Positions 21,741-33,269 of a stretch of 64,000 nucleotides of DNA are shown here, piece by piece. The notes under the pieces were generated by a model. The model did not search any database and was not told where the DNA came from. It worked only from the letters and a program-made list of their open reading frames with translations. The translations under genes were made by a program, and so were the position numbers. Source of the DNA: Tetmemena sp. SeJ-2015 (Eukaryota > Ciliophora > Spirotrichea > Sporadotrichida > Oxytrichidae); assembly GCA_027382625.1 (NCBI GenBank), contig JAJKFJ010022634.1:1-64000 (forward strand). Reading direction: 5' to 3'. Each line of letters starts with the position of its first letter. Within the stretch, counting starts at the first letter, position 1.

Positions 21741-23364
21741 GCTCACAATATTGCTATAAAAAATTAATTATTATAAGTTCAAATTAAATTTAATTTTTGA
21801 TAAGGGCAGAGGACGCCCTAATAAATATTTAATTCCTTACGCCTTAATATATTTTAATTTCTTAAGAGAAGGAATGAAAAATAAATTATTATAAACAACT
21901 CTAGGCTAATGAGACTGGTAAAGGATCTCAAAACAATAATTAAAAATAAGATTGTCGCTTCTCATAATCTGAATTAAACCTCTTCGCGTTCTTACTGCAT
22001 CTTTACACTGAACTTTGATATTGTAGACAATGAAATAACTCCCACTTCATATTGAGAATTGAAATAATCTGAAATACTAAAATATTAAAATCAATCTAGA
22101 ATAAACAACATAAGAACTCAATTGCCTTGTCCTCATCAGCAGCCTCACCAAATAAATAAAATCAATTTCAATTTCAAGAAGAACCTCATCAGCAATACTT
22201 GTAAGTAAAAATTAATTTATATATAAGATGGATGCATAAGCTATTTAATTTTATTATTACTCAAGCGGTGAGGATAATTAGTCATTCTTGTAATGGCCTC
22301 CGCGTAAGACCCTATATATAAATATATTATAAATATCATATAAAGCTCAAACATCCACCAATAAAATAAAAATCCTAGCTTTTGATAAAAGCTACTTATT
22401 TATTTGTAGAGACTTTAATTAGAATGATGAGGATTAAAGAAAGACAAAATATTAAAATGAAAAAGTTCAAGAATAAAATATCGACACTAACAATAGAATA
22501 ACACTCCTGCCACATTATCAGAATCAACAAGACACTTCCAAGAAAAAATAATAAAGCATCAACAAAAATTCTGAGCGACTTAAATTTAAAAGAAATTAAA
22601 ATATAAAACTAAGCACCTAGCTCTCTCTTATCTTAAATCTCTCCAAATACTCTCAAAGCGAAAATGACATGACAATGAATTTCTATTAGTAATGATACTT
22701 CATATATTTAAAAGATTAAGAACTTTCCCAATGATAACTCCTCATGATCATTATATTTAATTGTTGGAAGCCAAAAATTAATCGAACAAGAAATCAACCA
22801 AAAATCTTCACCAGAAATAATAAAATCATAAGCTCCTATTCTCATTAAAGATAAATCTAAATTTGGGGAAATTAATCACTAATATATCTCAGACAGACTT
22901 CCTTTCATGTGAGAGAAGTGAAAAAAGATAATTTATTATGAGATGAGAATTAATAATGTGAGCTTTTTCCAAGAAATGACAAAGACAATCTCAAGATATC
23001 ATCCAATAAATAATAAAATGGGATAATCTCGAAATTGGAAGAAGAACCTCACCAATCTTTATAAATTTTAAAGTCATCCATTGCCAGCGGCTGCTAATGC
23101 TAACCAATAACAAAATTAATCAAGACAACAATTATTAATCTGTTCTCCGAATTTCACTCAGAGAAATGATTAAATTAAATATCAAAAGCTGAGAAAGACA
23201 AACTAATCTTCGGACAGAATAAATAACTTTCATTAGAAAATCAAGAATTACAAAATAGAAACTTATTCCCGGAAAGCTAAAATTCTCAGAAGCCTTCTTT
23301 AACTAGATTTCGATTGCAGCAGATAAAACATCTAATACTTATAAAGGAATTGAAATAGGAGAGA
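21741..23364. other. A-rich spacer, no gene supported
   Basis: About 1.6 kb between the coiled-coil and transposase genes of element C. Both strands have open stretches under the ciliate code, but none has conserved motifs or a convincing composition. I see no repeats of note. Confidence 0.4.
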
Positions 23365-25011
23365 TCAAATGAGCTCCTCTCGATTAAGAAACTTTACTGC
23401 AGATGCAAGACAGCTGAAGAAGGAGTCTCTTATCCAAGTAAACTAGAACTTTGCTATAGCATGTGCAAGCTCCCTGATGATTTTCTCCCTCTCATTCGTT
23501 CGCCTTGCCTTCTGTCTCTCTAAGTGAGCAAGTCTTATTCTCTCAACCTCCCCAAATTATTAAAGTAGCTTCTTCATTTATGCGAAGAGCTTCTCAACTG
23601 GGGCAAGGTCAAATTAGTAAGGCCCCAGAAACGCTAGAGGGACTTTTAATTTTTGGCATGTCGTCATAAAATATTTGGAGCGGTGGTAGGCTGCGTTGTC
23701 CAGCATAAATCGGGTATGTGCTCTCCAAGAAGGATCAATGCGGTCGAGATGCTCAACAAGTTGGAGCACAAAATTAGAAAGTGTAATGCTATTGTTCCGC
23801 CCAGAGTTAAGCTACAAGAATACTTACCCGCGAGAGGAGACTCCAGCTATGATGTTGATGCCACTGAAGCGGCTCATCAGCGAGGAGAACCGCTTTTGTC
23901 TTAGCTTTGACCAGCCTCTCACGGCATGATTGACGAACTAAATGCTACTCTCGTCTATGTTCACAATATTAAAATCTTGCTCTAGAAGGGTGGTGTAGTA
24001 GTATGCCGCCCACTGCCTTTACGCAATTGCAGAAGCTCGGTTGGCCCTCTGGTCCACATTATAGATCTTTTTGAAGGATAACTTCAGCTCCTGCCTGGCA
24101 ATACGACTCAGCTGGCCTGTGCTGATTACAACACCGGTACGCTCTCTTAGAAGGCTTTGAGCTGATCTCAGGCTGTTAACTCATTGGCGACACTCGAGAT
24201 GCTAAGCTAGAAGTTGCTTGGAAAGGCCAGATAGTTTTGAACATCGCTTCTTAGTTGCCTCAATCCCTTTACAATCTGTAAATCTGCTCGATTAAAGAAT
24301 TTTTGCCATCTTATAATTCGTTAGCTTGAATCGTTTTTTTAGAGCAGACTTGCTGCATCCTTCTTCTGAAAACAATCTTCTAATCAGATTCACACGCTCT
24401 TCCTCGTCAATCCTGGCCTAGTTATCATTCTTAATTTAGTTTCGTTATTCGAAAAGCTCATCTTCGATGACGAGTCTGGATAAAGAGCCCACCAACTTTT
24501 AAAGAGACGATTCTTAGGGATGAATGAATTGGTAAACCAACTCCCGAGCCTCGACCTCGGTTGTTGACTATTTGCTAGAATCATTCTTAAAGAGCCCTTG
24601 CTCTCGGAGATGCATGACGGAGCAAGCTACGATGGAGCTCACCCTTTCCTTTTCTCCGAGCCACTGAATCCTCGAGTCCGAGGCGTTGGCCAGCGAGGAT
24701 TATTTTCTAGGATCATATAATGAAGGCTCGTCATCTTGCAACACTGCGTGCTCAGCGTAGACATTGATCCTTTCGAACAAATCTGCTTCATCAAGATACT
24801 CTAGATCAATAAGGGTCTCTTGGTCCTCACCAACTAGAATGAGATTGGTAAAGATGCTCCTTGAGTTTGTGATTTCGGATGAGATATGACTTGCTTCATC
24901 CAAGCTGCCGCTGTGTGATGACGACGCAACCTCCAGGTCAGCCTGTCTGTCCGAGCTAAAAAAGCTTGTGATCTGCGATTGCCGTAGCTACTAAACACCT
25001 TAAGAATCCAT
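23365..25011 (-). CDS. DDE transposase, copy C (Tc1/mariner-IS630-like), one in-frame TGA
   Basis: One frame of 549 codons from ATG 25011 to TGA 23367-23365, broken only by TGA at 24183-24181 (codon 277). N-terminal about 200 residues are acidic/serine-rich; residues 200-330 contain helix-turn-helix-like segments (GCSKSALKKRFKLTNYKMAK and RERTGVVISTGQLSRIARQE), the second being typical of IS630/Tc1 DNA-binding domains. The DDE core reads VNIDESSI, RFMLDNAAYHRSKYF and FLGPYQFDLAPVEKLFAQ. The TGA could be a nonsense mutation. Alternatively a 21-nt GT-AG segment beginning GTGTCGCC and ending GTTAACAG contains it and could be a micro-intron that preserves frame. The core is the best preserved in the window, so this copy may be recently active. 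It is divergent from the accessory gene 185 bp away. Confidence 0.8.
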
Positions 25012-25196
25012 TTAGGCCGAAAGGACTTTCTTTTTAGAGGGGGTGTTTTATATTATATAGAATTCATCTTGGCTTAAATTAAAGAGTTTTATCCTTAGTT
25101 TATTAATTCATAAGCAATAATAGTCACCCCCTTAATAATTAATATATTAAAACTTACTCTATCAAAGAGAGTTTTTGTTGTCCACCATCAATCACC
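25012..25196. promoter_or_regulatory. Divergent promoter region, element C
   Basis: The 185 bp between the transposase (-) and accessory gene (+) starts. An 8-bp inverted repeat AGGGGGTG (25038-25045) / CACCCCCT (25125-25132) stands out in AT-rich DNA and is a candidate binding site. The accessory gene's start has a CACCATGG context. Confidence 0.45.
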
Positions 25197-26021
25197 ATGG
25201 ATAGATCCCTAGCCAAAGTGAACGTGCACGAGGTGCAGCAGAAGATAGGGAGCAAGAAAGAGCTCTTTGATTTCCTGGCGCAAGACTGTGGCGCGTACCT
25301 GCCGAAGATCGGCAGCTGCAATGTTTACTTCCTGCGCAGTATCATCGACGGCTCAAAAGAGGTAAGTTTGGATCCCATTCATTTCCAAAGCATCTCAAGA
25401 GGAAGGACATAGTGATCGCTGCTGTGCCCTAGATCGAAGGACTCACTGCGGACGACTTCCTCGACCACGCCAAGACAAAGCCCTAGATCCTGAGGTACCT
25501 CCCGGACCAGTGCGACTGGCTCCACCTGGACAAGCAGTGGATCTGCGATGTGCTGCTCACCCTCGACACCGACGGCGTCAACGAGATGATCCAGCGCGCC
25601 AAGCTCAAGCGCAGGGAGAGGCTCGATGCCTCGCAGAGCCTCCTGGTCCACATGAAGCCAGAGTTCGCAGAGGCCCTCCAGCGCTCGGTCAGCTTCAGCG
25701 GTAACCCTCAATAATCATTTAAATTTTACAGTGCACAAGGGGCGATCGGCGCACCTGATCAAGCCAGGCGCATCGCGCAAGCGAAAGACCCAGGACCTCG
25801 AGGAGGTAAAAGAGGAGGAGAAGGAGCTCCGAGGCTCCAAGCAGAAGTACCTGCAGGAGAACAAGCGCATCCGCGTGGAGTTCGGCATGATGCAGGAGCA
25901 GCTCGAGGAGATGGTACACTACAAGGGCTTGGTGCATCAGCTGCACGACAGCGGCATCATTGATGACAACGGTAACGTCCTCTCAGTGGTCAGGGATGAG
26001 CCGCATGAGTAGATGTCGTGA
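25197..26021 (+). CDS. 254-aa transposon accessory protein, copy C (three exons)
   Basis: Exons 25197-25361, 25391-25700 and 25732-26021; introns of 29 and 31 nt begin GTAAG/GTAAC and end AAG/CAG. The product is 254 aa with a TGA stop, as in copy A. Conserved blocks: KIGSKKELFDFLAQDCGAYL (residues 17-36), LPDQCDWLHLDKQW, LLVHMKPEFAEALQRS, a basic stretch (ASRKRKTQ), then a coiled C-terminus with SKQKYLQENKRIRVEF and LVHQLHDSGIIDDNG. Base composition differs strongly from copy A while protein and intron positions are kept, implying selection on the protein. No enzymatic motif. The basic and coiled C-terminus could bind DNA or oligomerise. Confidence 0.8.
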
Positions 26022-26122
26022 GTTCTCACACTGCCTTCCTCATGTAGGAATTAGCTTGGCTCAGCTTTAAAAGAGTGTTAACTTAAGTCTTTAAAAATTA
26101 ATTAACTAATGATTTCGCAACA

Positions 26123-29100
26123 TCACTCCTCTGCATCATTTTTGGCTCCGAGATCGTCGTAGATAGAGTTGGGGCTCAGATCCCTCATCTCGACGGTCCT
26201 CTTCCGTGTGCCTCTCGCATGATACTTCTTCTTAGAAGAGCTCTGCATTCCTTCGGATTCATTTCCATCCTAAGCATTTAAAACCTCAGCTCTTGTAGAA
26301 TGATGGATTTCGACTCTCTGGTTCTCCTCTCTTATAATGCTCTCCACCGCCTTCAGCTTAGCCTTGATGAATTTCTCCTTTTTCTTCAAGAGGCGCTTGC
26401 TCTCACGCTTGGGTGGTGTCTCCTTCGAGCTTTGCTCAGCTGACCCTTTTTGATGAGTTTGATTCAATAAGCTTTTTTATTGAGACTCATCTAAAGTTCT
26501 GAGAACGCTCTACTTTATTTCGGAGACCTCTTAAAGCAATTCCTACTACTTTCCCTTCTCCTAGTAGATCTCGCTATCAGTCTACTCCGAGAACTCTTGG
26601 TCATCCTCATCCTGCGAGGAATGATCCTCCCTGATGAAATCATCTTTAAAAGAGCATGCCGACTGTTGCTTCTTCTCCTCTTCGACTGGGGCATCCATCT
26701 TTACCTCTTGCTTTGCCCTATTATTCTCCTACTTAGTCAGTTTTATAATATCTTTATCCACACTTTCTCTCTCCTACTTCCTTTTCATTAGCTCCACTTG
26801 GAACTGGAGGAGCCCAAGGCGGAAATGGAGACTGTTGCTCATGATCCTCTGCTCTAGAGCGATGATCTACTCAGCAGTAGAAGTGGCATTTTACTGATAG
26901 ATCAGCTACTTGTAAACTCCTCTCTTATCAAGCCGTCCTGTTCGGCCAATGATTTGCTCAGTTGATCTTTCAGAGAAGATGTCAGCTATGATGAGGCAAA
27001 GGCCCCCGTTGAACTCAATCTCCTAGCTCGTTTTAAAATCCGTACCCCTCCCCTGCTTTTCAGTCAGTAGATAGACTCCATACTTTCCTTCGGCGTCCTT
27101 TTGAGCGAAACGCTCATCGAAAATAGCCTCGAATCGCATTCCCCTGATCTTCATCAAGGATTGATAGGGAAACTGTGTGAACTTGCGAAAATAGCAGTCA
27201 ATAGTCCAGTAGTTCTTCTGTGCCACGATAATCACAGGCGTGAGGCGGCAGTGCTAAAAAGCTAGTTGGAAGGCGCGCTTTTAATAATCCAGCTGGCTTG
27301 TGGTGATTACCTCAGCGTTCAGCTAAATTTTCCTCTCCCCTATGATGCTGCTCAGACGAGGAAAAACCACCTCCACCTCATCGTAGATGACCTCGAGAAG
27401 ACTGTCCTCCTTTTGAGAAAGAGTAGATCCAGTTAACCCCACCAGCCGCTTGGCCTTGCGAAGCTACTTATGCATCTCCACTAAATCCAGTGGCAACCCA
27501 TCAAACATGATCCAGTCGTACTCGTCTAGAATCAAGGTCGTACTTTAAAGGATCTTGCTGAATTCTTCATCATCCTTTCGAGCTATCAAGTATGACTCAC
27601 AGAGATAGTAAACTCCTGCTTTAGGTGAGTAGTTTTGAAGATTGGTATTAAGACCGAGTTTCCTTATCAACGGCTCAAAGTTCTTGTGGTCCCGTAGGAC
27701 AAGATGATCGTTCTTTCCAATAACGAAGACAGGTCCTTGATGCTTAATTGCCAGCATCATTGCGTAAACTGAACAGAGCAAAGTTTTGCCATTGCCGATG
27801 CCAAAGTTAAGAAAGAGAGTAGGATTCGCATTACTCAGTAAGAAGTTCATGCAGAAGCGCTAGAGTGCCAGGAGACTGAAGCCTAGCAACTTCTCGATCT
27901 ATTCCAGGGAGGCATGCTTTTTAAAGAGGGAGAGAGGTTCAGCCTTACAGAAGTTGATTACTCTCTCATCCTCTGAATTCTATTTGAGAAATTTCTTGAC
28001 TGTGCTTCGCTGATCCTCGTTGCTTAGATCGCTGGACTTGTTTGGCACATTGAGAAACTTGTTGACTTTGGTAAAATCAGCCTTCAGGGCATCTTGGATG
28101 ATATCCTTGCGGTTCCGGACTCCTTTCTCTTGTTGTATCATCGCAAGGTTTGAGGAGAGTTCGGAGATTTAATCGAGCTTGCTTATCCAAAGAGGGCTCC
28201 TCGCTTTCAGCTCCTAAGCAAGTTGAGAGAGATAGAAGGAGTAGTCCTCTTAATCGAGGAAGTCCCATTTCTCTACAAAGATCGAGTTCATAGCCTTAAT
28301 AAAGTTGTCCAGCTTTTGATAAGACTGCGAGATGCTCAGCGCGCAGATGCTGATGAAGTCTCCCACCACGTTCACGGGAACGTCTCTGATCATCCTGAGA
28401 CCCGAGTCCTCTTTGATCATCTGGATAAAGCCTTTGTTGAGAGACAAGAGTGTGTTAGGGAGAAGCTTTATGATCTAGGAGTCAACCTTGAACCTTTGGA
28501 AAGTGCCAATCATCAATGGAATGATTCCTATGTTAGACCGATCCAGTCCCAGCAAGTCATCCTCGAGCCTCCCGAGACAGTCTGGCTCGTTGATGAAGAT
28601 GTAGTTCGCTAGCCCAAGGGCGAGCTCGGTGTTAGGCCTGTAAGCAAGGAGCTAGATCGAGCTCTTGAGGAGCGCCTCATCTATCTCGATTGACTCGTAG
28701 TTGTAGTAAAGCAGCGATTGAACGAAGAGCCTCGTCTTAATCTGGAGACTGAGGCCCCCTTGCTGGCAGAGCTCGTAGATAGCTCTGAACATATTTTGAT
28801 ATAGATTCTCTGGACAAGCCGACTTGAGCTGTTGCAAGAACTCGATGAGGCTTTGGCTATTCCTCTGGAGGATACGATGAAGGAGCTCTTGCCTATTGAT
28901 GTGATTCATCGTCATGTACTCTCTGATGTAGACTGAGGTGATTTCAGACTGGGTCTTGGCTCCCTGGTTGACAGTTATGGGTGCGAGCTCTTGCTGCTGC
29001 TCGTGAAGCATATCATCTTCTGGGGCTTGCTTAAAATTGCGTTCTTCACTTTCTTAATTTTTGAAGGTGTCTGTATTGATCTGGATCGACTTCATCGACT

Positions 29101-29485
29101 TCTCCTTCATGGACTTGGAGTGGCCTTGGAGAGTCTTGTTGAGGATGAACTTGCTCACGAAGCGGGTGAGGTCCTTGGATCCTCTCAGGGGCAGGAACTC
29201 CTCCAGCTCCAGGACCTTCTCGAGATTGTAGTTGTGCAAAGGCAAGATCAGCTTGGCACGATCGATGAGCTCGGGGTGCTCCGCGCCCTCGTACTTGCTC
29301 TTCCTCCCGCGCTTTGATTTTAGGAGTGCATGCTCATCGATGGCTGGATCTGAATCGCCGACTCCGGCATCGACGGGAGGTCCTCCTCCCCATCCAGGAC
29401 CTCGAGGCTTCCTCCTCTATGGGGAGAGGTTTGCTTCTTTCTTCAGGGCCCCTCTTTCCCCTTGAATTAAGTTGGCGGGCTCCAT
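26123..29485 (-). CDS. SecA-like DEAD ATPase encoded beside the transposase (1,120 aa)
   Basis: A single uninterrupted frame from ATG 29485 to TGA 26125-26123. Residues 1-540 are an unrecognised, largely helical region. The motor shows SecA-style motifs in order: Walker A FGIGNGKTLL (GIGNGKT 562-568), VFVIGKNDHLVLRD following as in SecA's VTVNDYLAxRD, Walker B/DEAD LILDEYDW (654-657), TGST, KQGRGTDFK (812-816, matching SecA's AGRGTDIK), GGLCLIIADIFSERSTEQ and IIGRTGRLDKRG (846-851, matching RGRxGRQGDPG). The C-terminal 250 residues are charged, Q/E/K-rich and coiled. SecA is a bacterial and plastid preprotein translocase; a eukaryotic transposon-linked homologue would probably remodel proteins or nucleic acid instead. 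No signal peptide or membrane segment is apparent. It converges on the accessory gene, 101 bp apart. Confidence 0.8.
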
Positions 29486-29615
29486 GTGTTTAAATTCTTA
29501 TTAAATAGTATAAGCCTGCTTAATTGATTAGCCCCTCGTTCTTATTTAATAAGGAGCCCTTCTTAATTAATATGAGGGCAGTCTTAATTAAAACCACTGA
29601 GGAAACCATGCCCAA
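29486..29615. promoter_or_regulatory. Divergent spacer upstream of the SecA-like gene
   Basis: 130 bp of AT-rich DNA separates the SecA-like ATG (29485, -) from ATG 29616 (+). It contains repeated TTAATTAA/TTAATTAAT words. It is assumed to hold the promoter of the SecA-like gene; no specific element can be named. Confidence 0.35.
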
Positions 29616-30424
29616 ATGACAAGAAAAAGGCCTAAGCTTGGTCGTGCTCATGCGAGGAAGAAGATCCTGAGCTCAGACTCAGGGAAACTAAATATCGTAA
29701 GAGAAGCAATTATTATGGAAGGGCCCGAGTCTCGAAAGCACCTTCACGATAACTTATCTAAAATTTAATATTCACTCAGCATCATTGACTTAGATTTAAA
29801 GACACTTTATAGTGAGATCGGCAGGAAGAAATCCTTCAACCCATGAACCAACTGCATTCCGATCAGACGACCCCAAGACTCAACTGATTTAGCCCTACAA
29901 TGAACTAGATGGTATAAGCCTTCCAAAATAATGTAAGGGAAAGCAAGGATCTGCTCGAGCAGTGGGTAAGATAAGGAATTAAGAATGCTTATTAAGCTTA
30001 ATAGGGAGAAATTAGCATAAGGCAGAGAAAATAATGAAAAGCAAGCAATTGCATAAAAGAGGATCAGACCTAAGCTCATCGAAGTGATGGCGGCCCCTGA
30101 TCAATTTATTGGGGACAGCCCAGAATCAAGGCAGTCGAAGATCTGCAGTCTGAGGGCTCCGATGGCAAGAATGGAAGGAAAAAATTATTATAAGATGAGA
30201 GCAGTCTTATTTCCCTCAGTTAATCTTAAATATTCAAATCACCCGCTTTTTCACTTAATTCTCTTTATAAAAGGGTAGATTCTTCAAGGACCCGAGAGCC
30301 AAGATCAACTAAATAGCTACAAGATTATATCTAGACCTCGACCTCTTCTCCGATACAGTATGGGGAGGTAATTTGCATAGACTAAGCATTCAGATGCTAC
30401 CTCCAACTGGACCCAAGTAAAGTT
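29616..30424 (+). pseudogene. Unrecognised gene, frame-broken, start of plus-strand block
   Basis: ATG 29616 opens a basic N-terminus (MTRKRPKLGRAHARKKILSS) running 76 codons to TGA 29844-29846. Coding continues in another frame from about 29930 (AAPDQFIGDSPESRQSKIC near 30090), and a further frame reads INQIATRLYLDLDLFSD near 30305. The pieces look like one gene with frameshifts or small introns. Family unknown. It is head to head with the SecA-like gene and could belong either to element C or to the block that follows. Confidence 0.35.
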
Positions 30425-31807
30425 ATGAAGATGATCGTCACCCTACTCACATCTCAACTGAGAGAGAATACACCGGAACTGGCACAGTTTGATACTAACA
30501 TAGTTTTGAAGTATATGTAAAGACTCAGCATGATCGAGCAATTTGCACAAGGTCTTTGGTAGATGCAACTCAGCAATATTAAAATGCTATCCATAGAGCT
30601 CTAGAGTATAAACCCAGCTATCACTCCTATGGTATTTGAGCCCAGGCAAATGAGATATAGACTGAACATTGACGAGATAGCTGATATTATCTCAGAAAAC
30701 GAAAAATCAGACAACATAGACACAGTTATAGAAAAGATGGATCTACAGAAAGATATAAAGGAAGAGAACAACACGTGGCTGAAATCTGTTAACTTCTGCA
30801 GAGGTATCTAAGAACATAAAATATACAAGAACTTCAGGTTTGCAGACCTTTTACTACATATCCACCAACTCATCCTATTCATAAAGCTCAAAGGAAAATA
30901 GTTATTGTACTCCCTATTTGAATGAAGATGTGGATGGATTGAGTAAATAGAGCAAGAATTACCAAAATTAATAGAAGAAAGCCAGAGCAATCTTACAATG
31001 GAACAAAGAATTAATGAAACCCTGAAGAAAATAATGGCCCTATGGAAACAAAGCCTGCTTTCCATAAAAGAGACAGTCACTCTCATGGCAGAATATAAAT
31101 CTAGGGTATCCCTCCTAGACGCAATAATAGAGCGCTCACTAAAATAATTACAGTATGGCCTCTATGTCTTTATGAGAGATAATTCCAATGTTGGACCAGC
31201 TTAAATATTCGACAAACAATGCAATGAGGCAATTTAAGATGCATCAAGATATAAATCTGATTAATAAAATCCATCGCACACTTCTTCGATAATTACAAAA
31301 AATAGAGAGATATCAAGGAAGAGCTATGTAAATAGTTTGATAAGAATGAGAAATTCTAATAAAAAAGACTTTGAAAGCACAAACTTTGATTGGAGTAAGC
31401 TCAACCAGGGAGATACCAACCAAATGAAGTAGAAACTTGGAGAGTTTATTGGCTAAAAAGTTAAGAATTCTATCATGATAAATGATGAGAAAATAAAGGT
31501 ACTCAGACTCTAACTCACAAAGTCCTTAAACGAATAACTCAATCCGAAAGGCAAGAAGGAAGAGAAAGTCTAATACGATTAAGTATAGAAGAAAATCTTC
31601 TTGAAAGACTACGGACAATAAGCCCTCAAGACATTTAACGCTCTTGGAAATAAAAAAGATATAAAGCACAAAAACTTAGGAATTTTTGGAGGCATTCTCA
31701 AGGCAAATGATGCCAATATGTCGAGAATTAACCTAAACGCATACACATTCTCTAGCAGGTAGTTCACCACAAGATTCACGACAAGAATACGATGCAATGG
31801 AAGATGA
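30425..31807 (+). CDS. Unrecognised 460-codon reading frame with one internal TGA
   Basis: One frame from ATG 30425 to TGA 31805-31807, interrupted only by TGA 30923-30925. The sequence is K/E/Q/N-rich and helical, e.g. LNIDEIADIISENEKS, IEESQSNLTMEQRINETL and KKIFLKDYGQQALKTFNALG. No enzymatic motif is seen. A 460-codon frame with a single TGA is well beyond chance, so this is a real gene or recent pseudogene. It could be a LINE ORF1-like protein or a gene of another element; neither is proven. Confidence 0.5.
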
Positions 31808-33269
31808 AGTCTCCATAATGAACCTTTAGGAAAAAGAGGAAAGGAAAGCACTAAAACAGCAGAACGATCTTGAGAAGAGATAATACGGCTTGAGAAGAGA
31901 TAATATATGCATCAGTGAGAATAAGCAGTAGGATAGAGAATATAATAAAAGAATGATGCTTACAATTAAAAGAGGATGAAGTGGGACTTGGAGTTTAAAA
32001 ACTAAATGGACTCTTCGAAGAAAGAAAGCTCACAGTAAGCTTAGCACTCAATGCAGATCATGGTAACAAACCAATGAACAGTCTCACAGGTAATACACCA
32101 CTTAAGAATAACCACAGCATAGATCTGAGGAAGATCACAGAGGTTTAAATAAGGTTGGAAGACGACAATGGAAGTTAAAAAAAATTATGTATCCTAGAGG
32201 AGCTAAACTATGGTAAAGAAGCTGGAGAATTACAAAGAAGAAACACCCTATTATCCCAATGGTAGCATCATCAATGATAAGCAGCTTTAGGACCAAACAA
32301 GTTGAGGAGATCTGTATGAGACATTTATGGGGAATGTGTATCTTCCCAGAATGAAGAAGCTCAAATGATGATGACATGTGTGGACTTTTGCTTGAATATA
32401 AACAGGAAATAGCAAACATTAGAATAAATGGTCAAGTTAGAAAATCATTGAGTAAATAGAAAACTAAATGACTTATAAACTAAAATACTACCAGCTAAGG
32501 ATGGATACACCGTATCATACAAAAAGAAGTTCCATAGAATAATCCAATTTACCTGTGTGGGCGATACCAAATAAAGAGAGGAATTAAAACTAGCTGTTAG
32601 GATCCTGAGGCAAGCAATAATTGGACAAAATCACATAGTATGATCCAGCACTAAAATAGGCACTGATATAAACATTAATGGACAACAATCTCAAATCAGA
32701 TAACATTATAATTAAAAAGGAGAACATGAAGAAAGCATAAGGTCTGAAATACAACGAACCATCTGATAGGGTCAAGCTCCTTTAGAGAAAATATGTGCTC
32801 AATGAATGGGCGGTTCATATTTAATCTATGATATCACAAATAGATGAAGCTAACCCAGAGTTGAAGAAGTTGAGAACATAGGAACTCCTCAACGAATGCA
32901 AGAAGCCTCAATTTATTCTCAACCCCTACCTAGATCCACAGACTGAATGGACACTTATAATAGCTAATGAGATAAGATTGTCATGACTTCCAAACAAATA
33001 GAGATAATTTCTCGTCTCTAAAACAAGAGACAAAGAACCAGACCTACAATTTAATGATGAAGATTTATTCCAAACATGAGAGAAGAAAGGTATAAACTCG
33101 GCAAAGACCATAAACGACATCCAGTGTTCAGTGGGAGACTAATTGTCTGAACAATATATTCATAAATGGAGAATAGGAAAGGAAATCATAAATTGCTTAG
33201 AACTCAGAATTAGAGAAGACATACTCGATCTGAGCAAAGTACTGACTTCTAATTAAGGAGAAGATTATA
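31808..33269 (+). pseudogene. Continuation of unrecognised plus-strand coding block
   Basis: Coding continues with frame changes: an E/K/Q-rich segment (EERKALKQQNDLEKRQYGL) near 31830, LTVSLALNADHGNKPMNSL near 32030-32085, then a 102-codon frame from ATG 32678 to TGA 32984-32986 containing KLLQRKYVLNEWAVHIQSM. Beyond it the same frame continues past two TGAs with protein-like composition. Several in-frame TGA codons sit where Trp would be acceptable. No family is recognised. Confidence 0.35.

Larger units (their letters stand above)
19213..29485. mobile_element. Type II multi-gene transposon, copy C (GC-richer, nearly intact)
   Basis: Five genes: MT-A70 (-), coiled-coil (-), DDE transposase (-), accessory gene (+), SecA-like ATPase (-). 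All are open or nearly so and use more G/C than the surroundings, so this looks the youngest copy. Copy B shows the same order minus SecA. The gap 21741-23364 holds no supported gene. Terminal repeats were not identified, so whether SecA belongs to the mobile unit rests on this one copy. Confidence 0.6.

Noticed and set aside
21516..21767. Hydrophobic 83-codon plus-strand frame resembling a membrane protein
   Set aside because: It is the reverse complement of the Q/N-rich N-terminal domain of the minus-strand coiled-coil gene; antisense of Gln/Asn codons yields Leu/Ile/Val.
25379..25946. Leucine-rich minus-strand frames over the accessory gene
   Set aside because: Antisense of the spliced accessory gene, which is conserved in several copies.
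28223..29465. Plus-strand frames over the SecA-like gene
   Set aside because: They overlap a single 1,120-codon minus-strand frame with ordered ATPase motifs, so they are antisense shadows.
26123..29485. Bacterial contamination as the source of the SecA-like gene
   Set aside because: The frame needs dozens of TAA/TAG codons read as Gln and is flanked by ciliate-coded transposon genes, which excludes a bacterial origin for this DNA.
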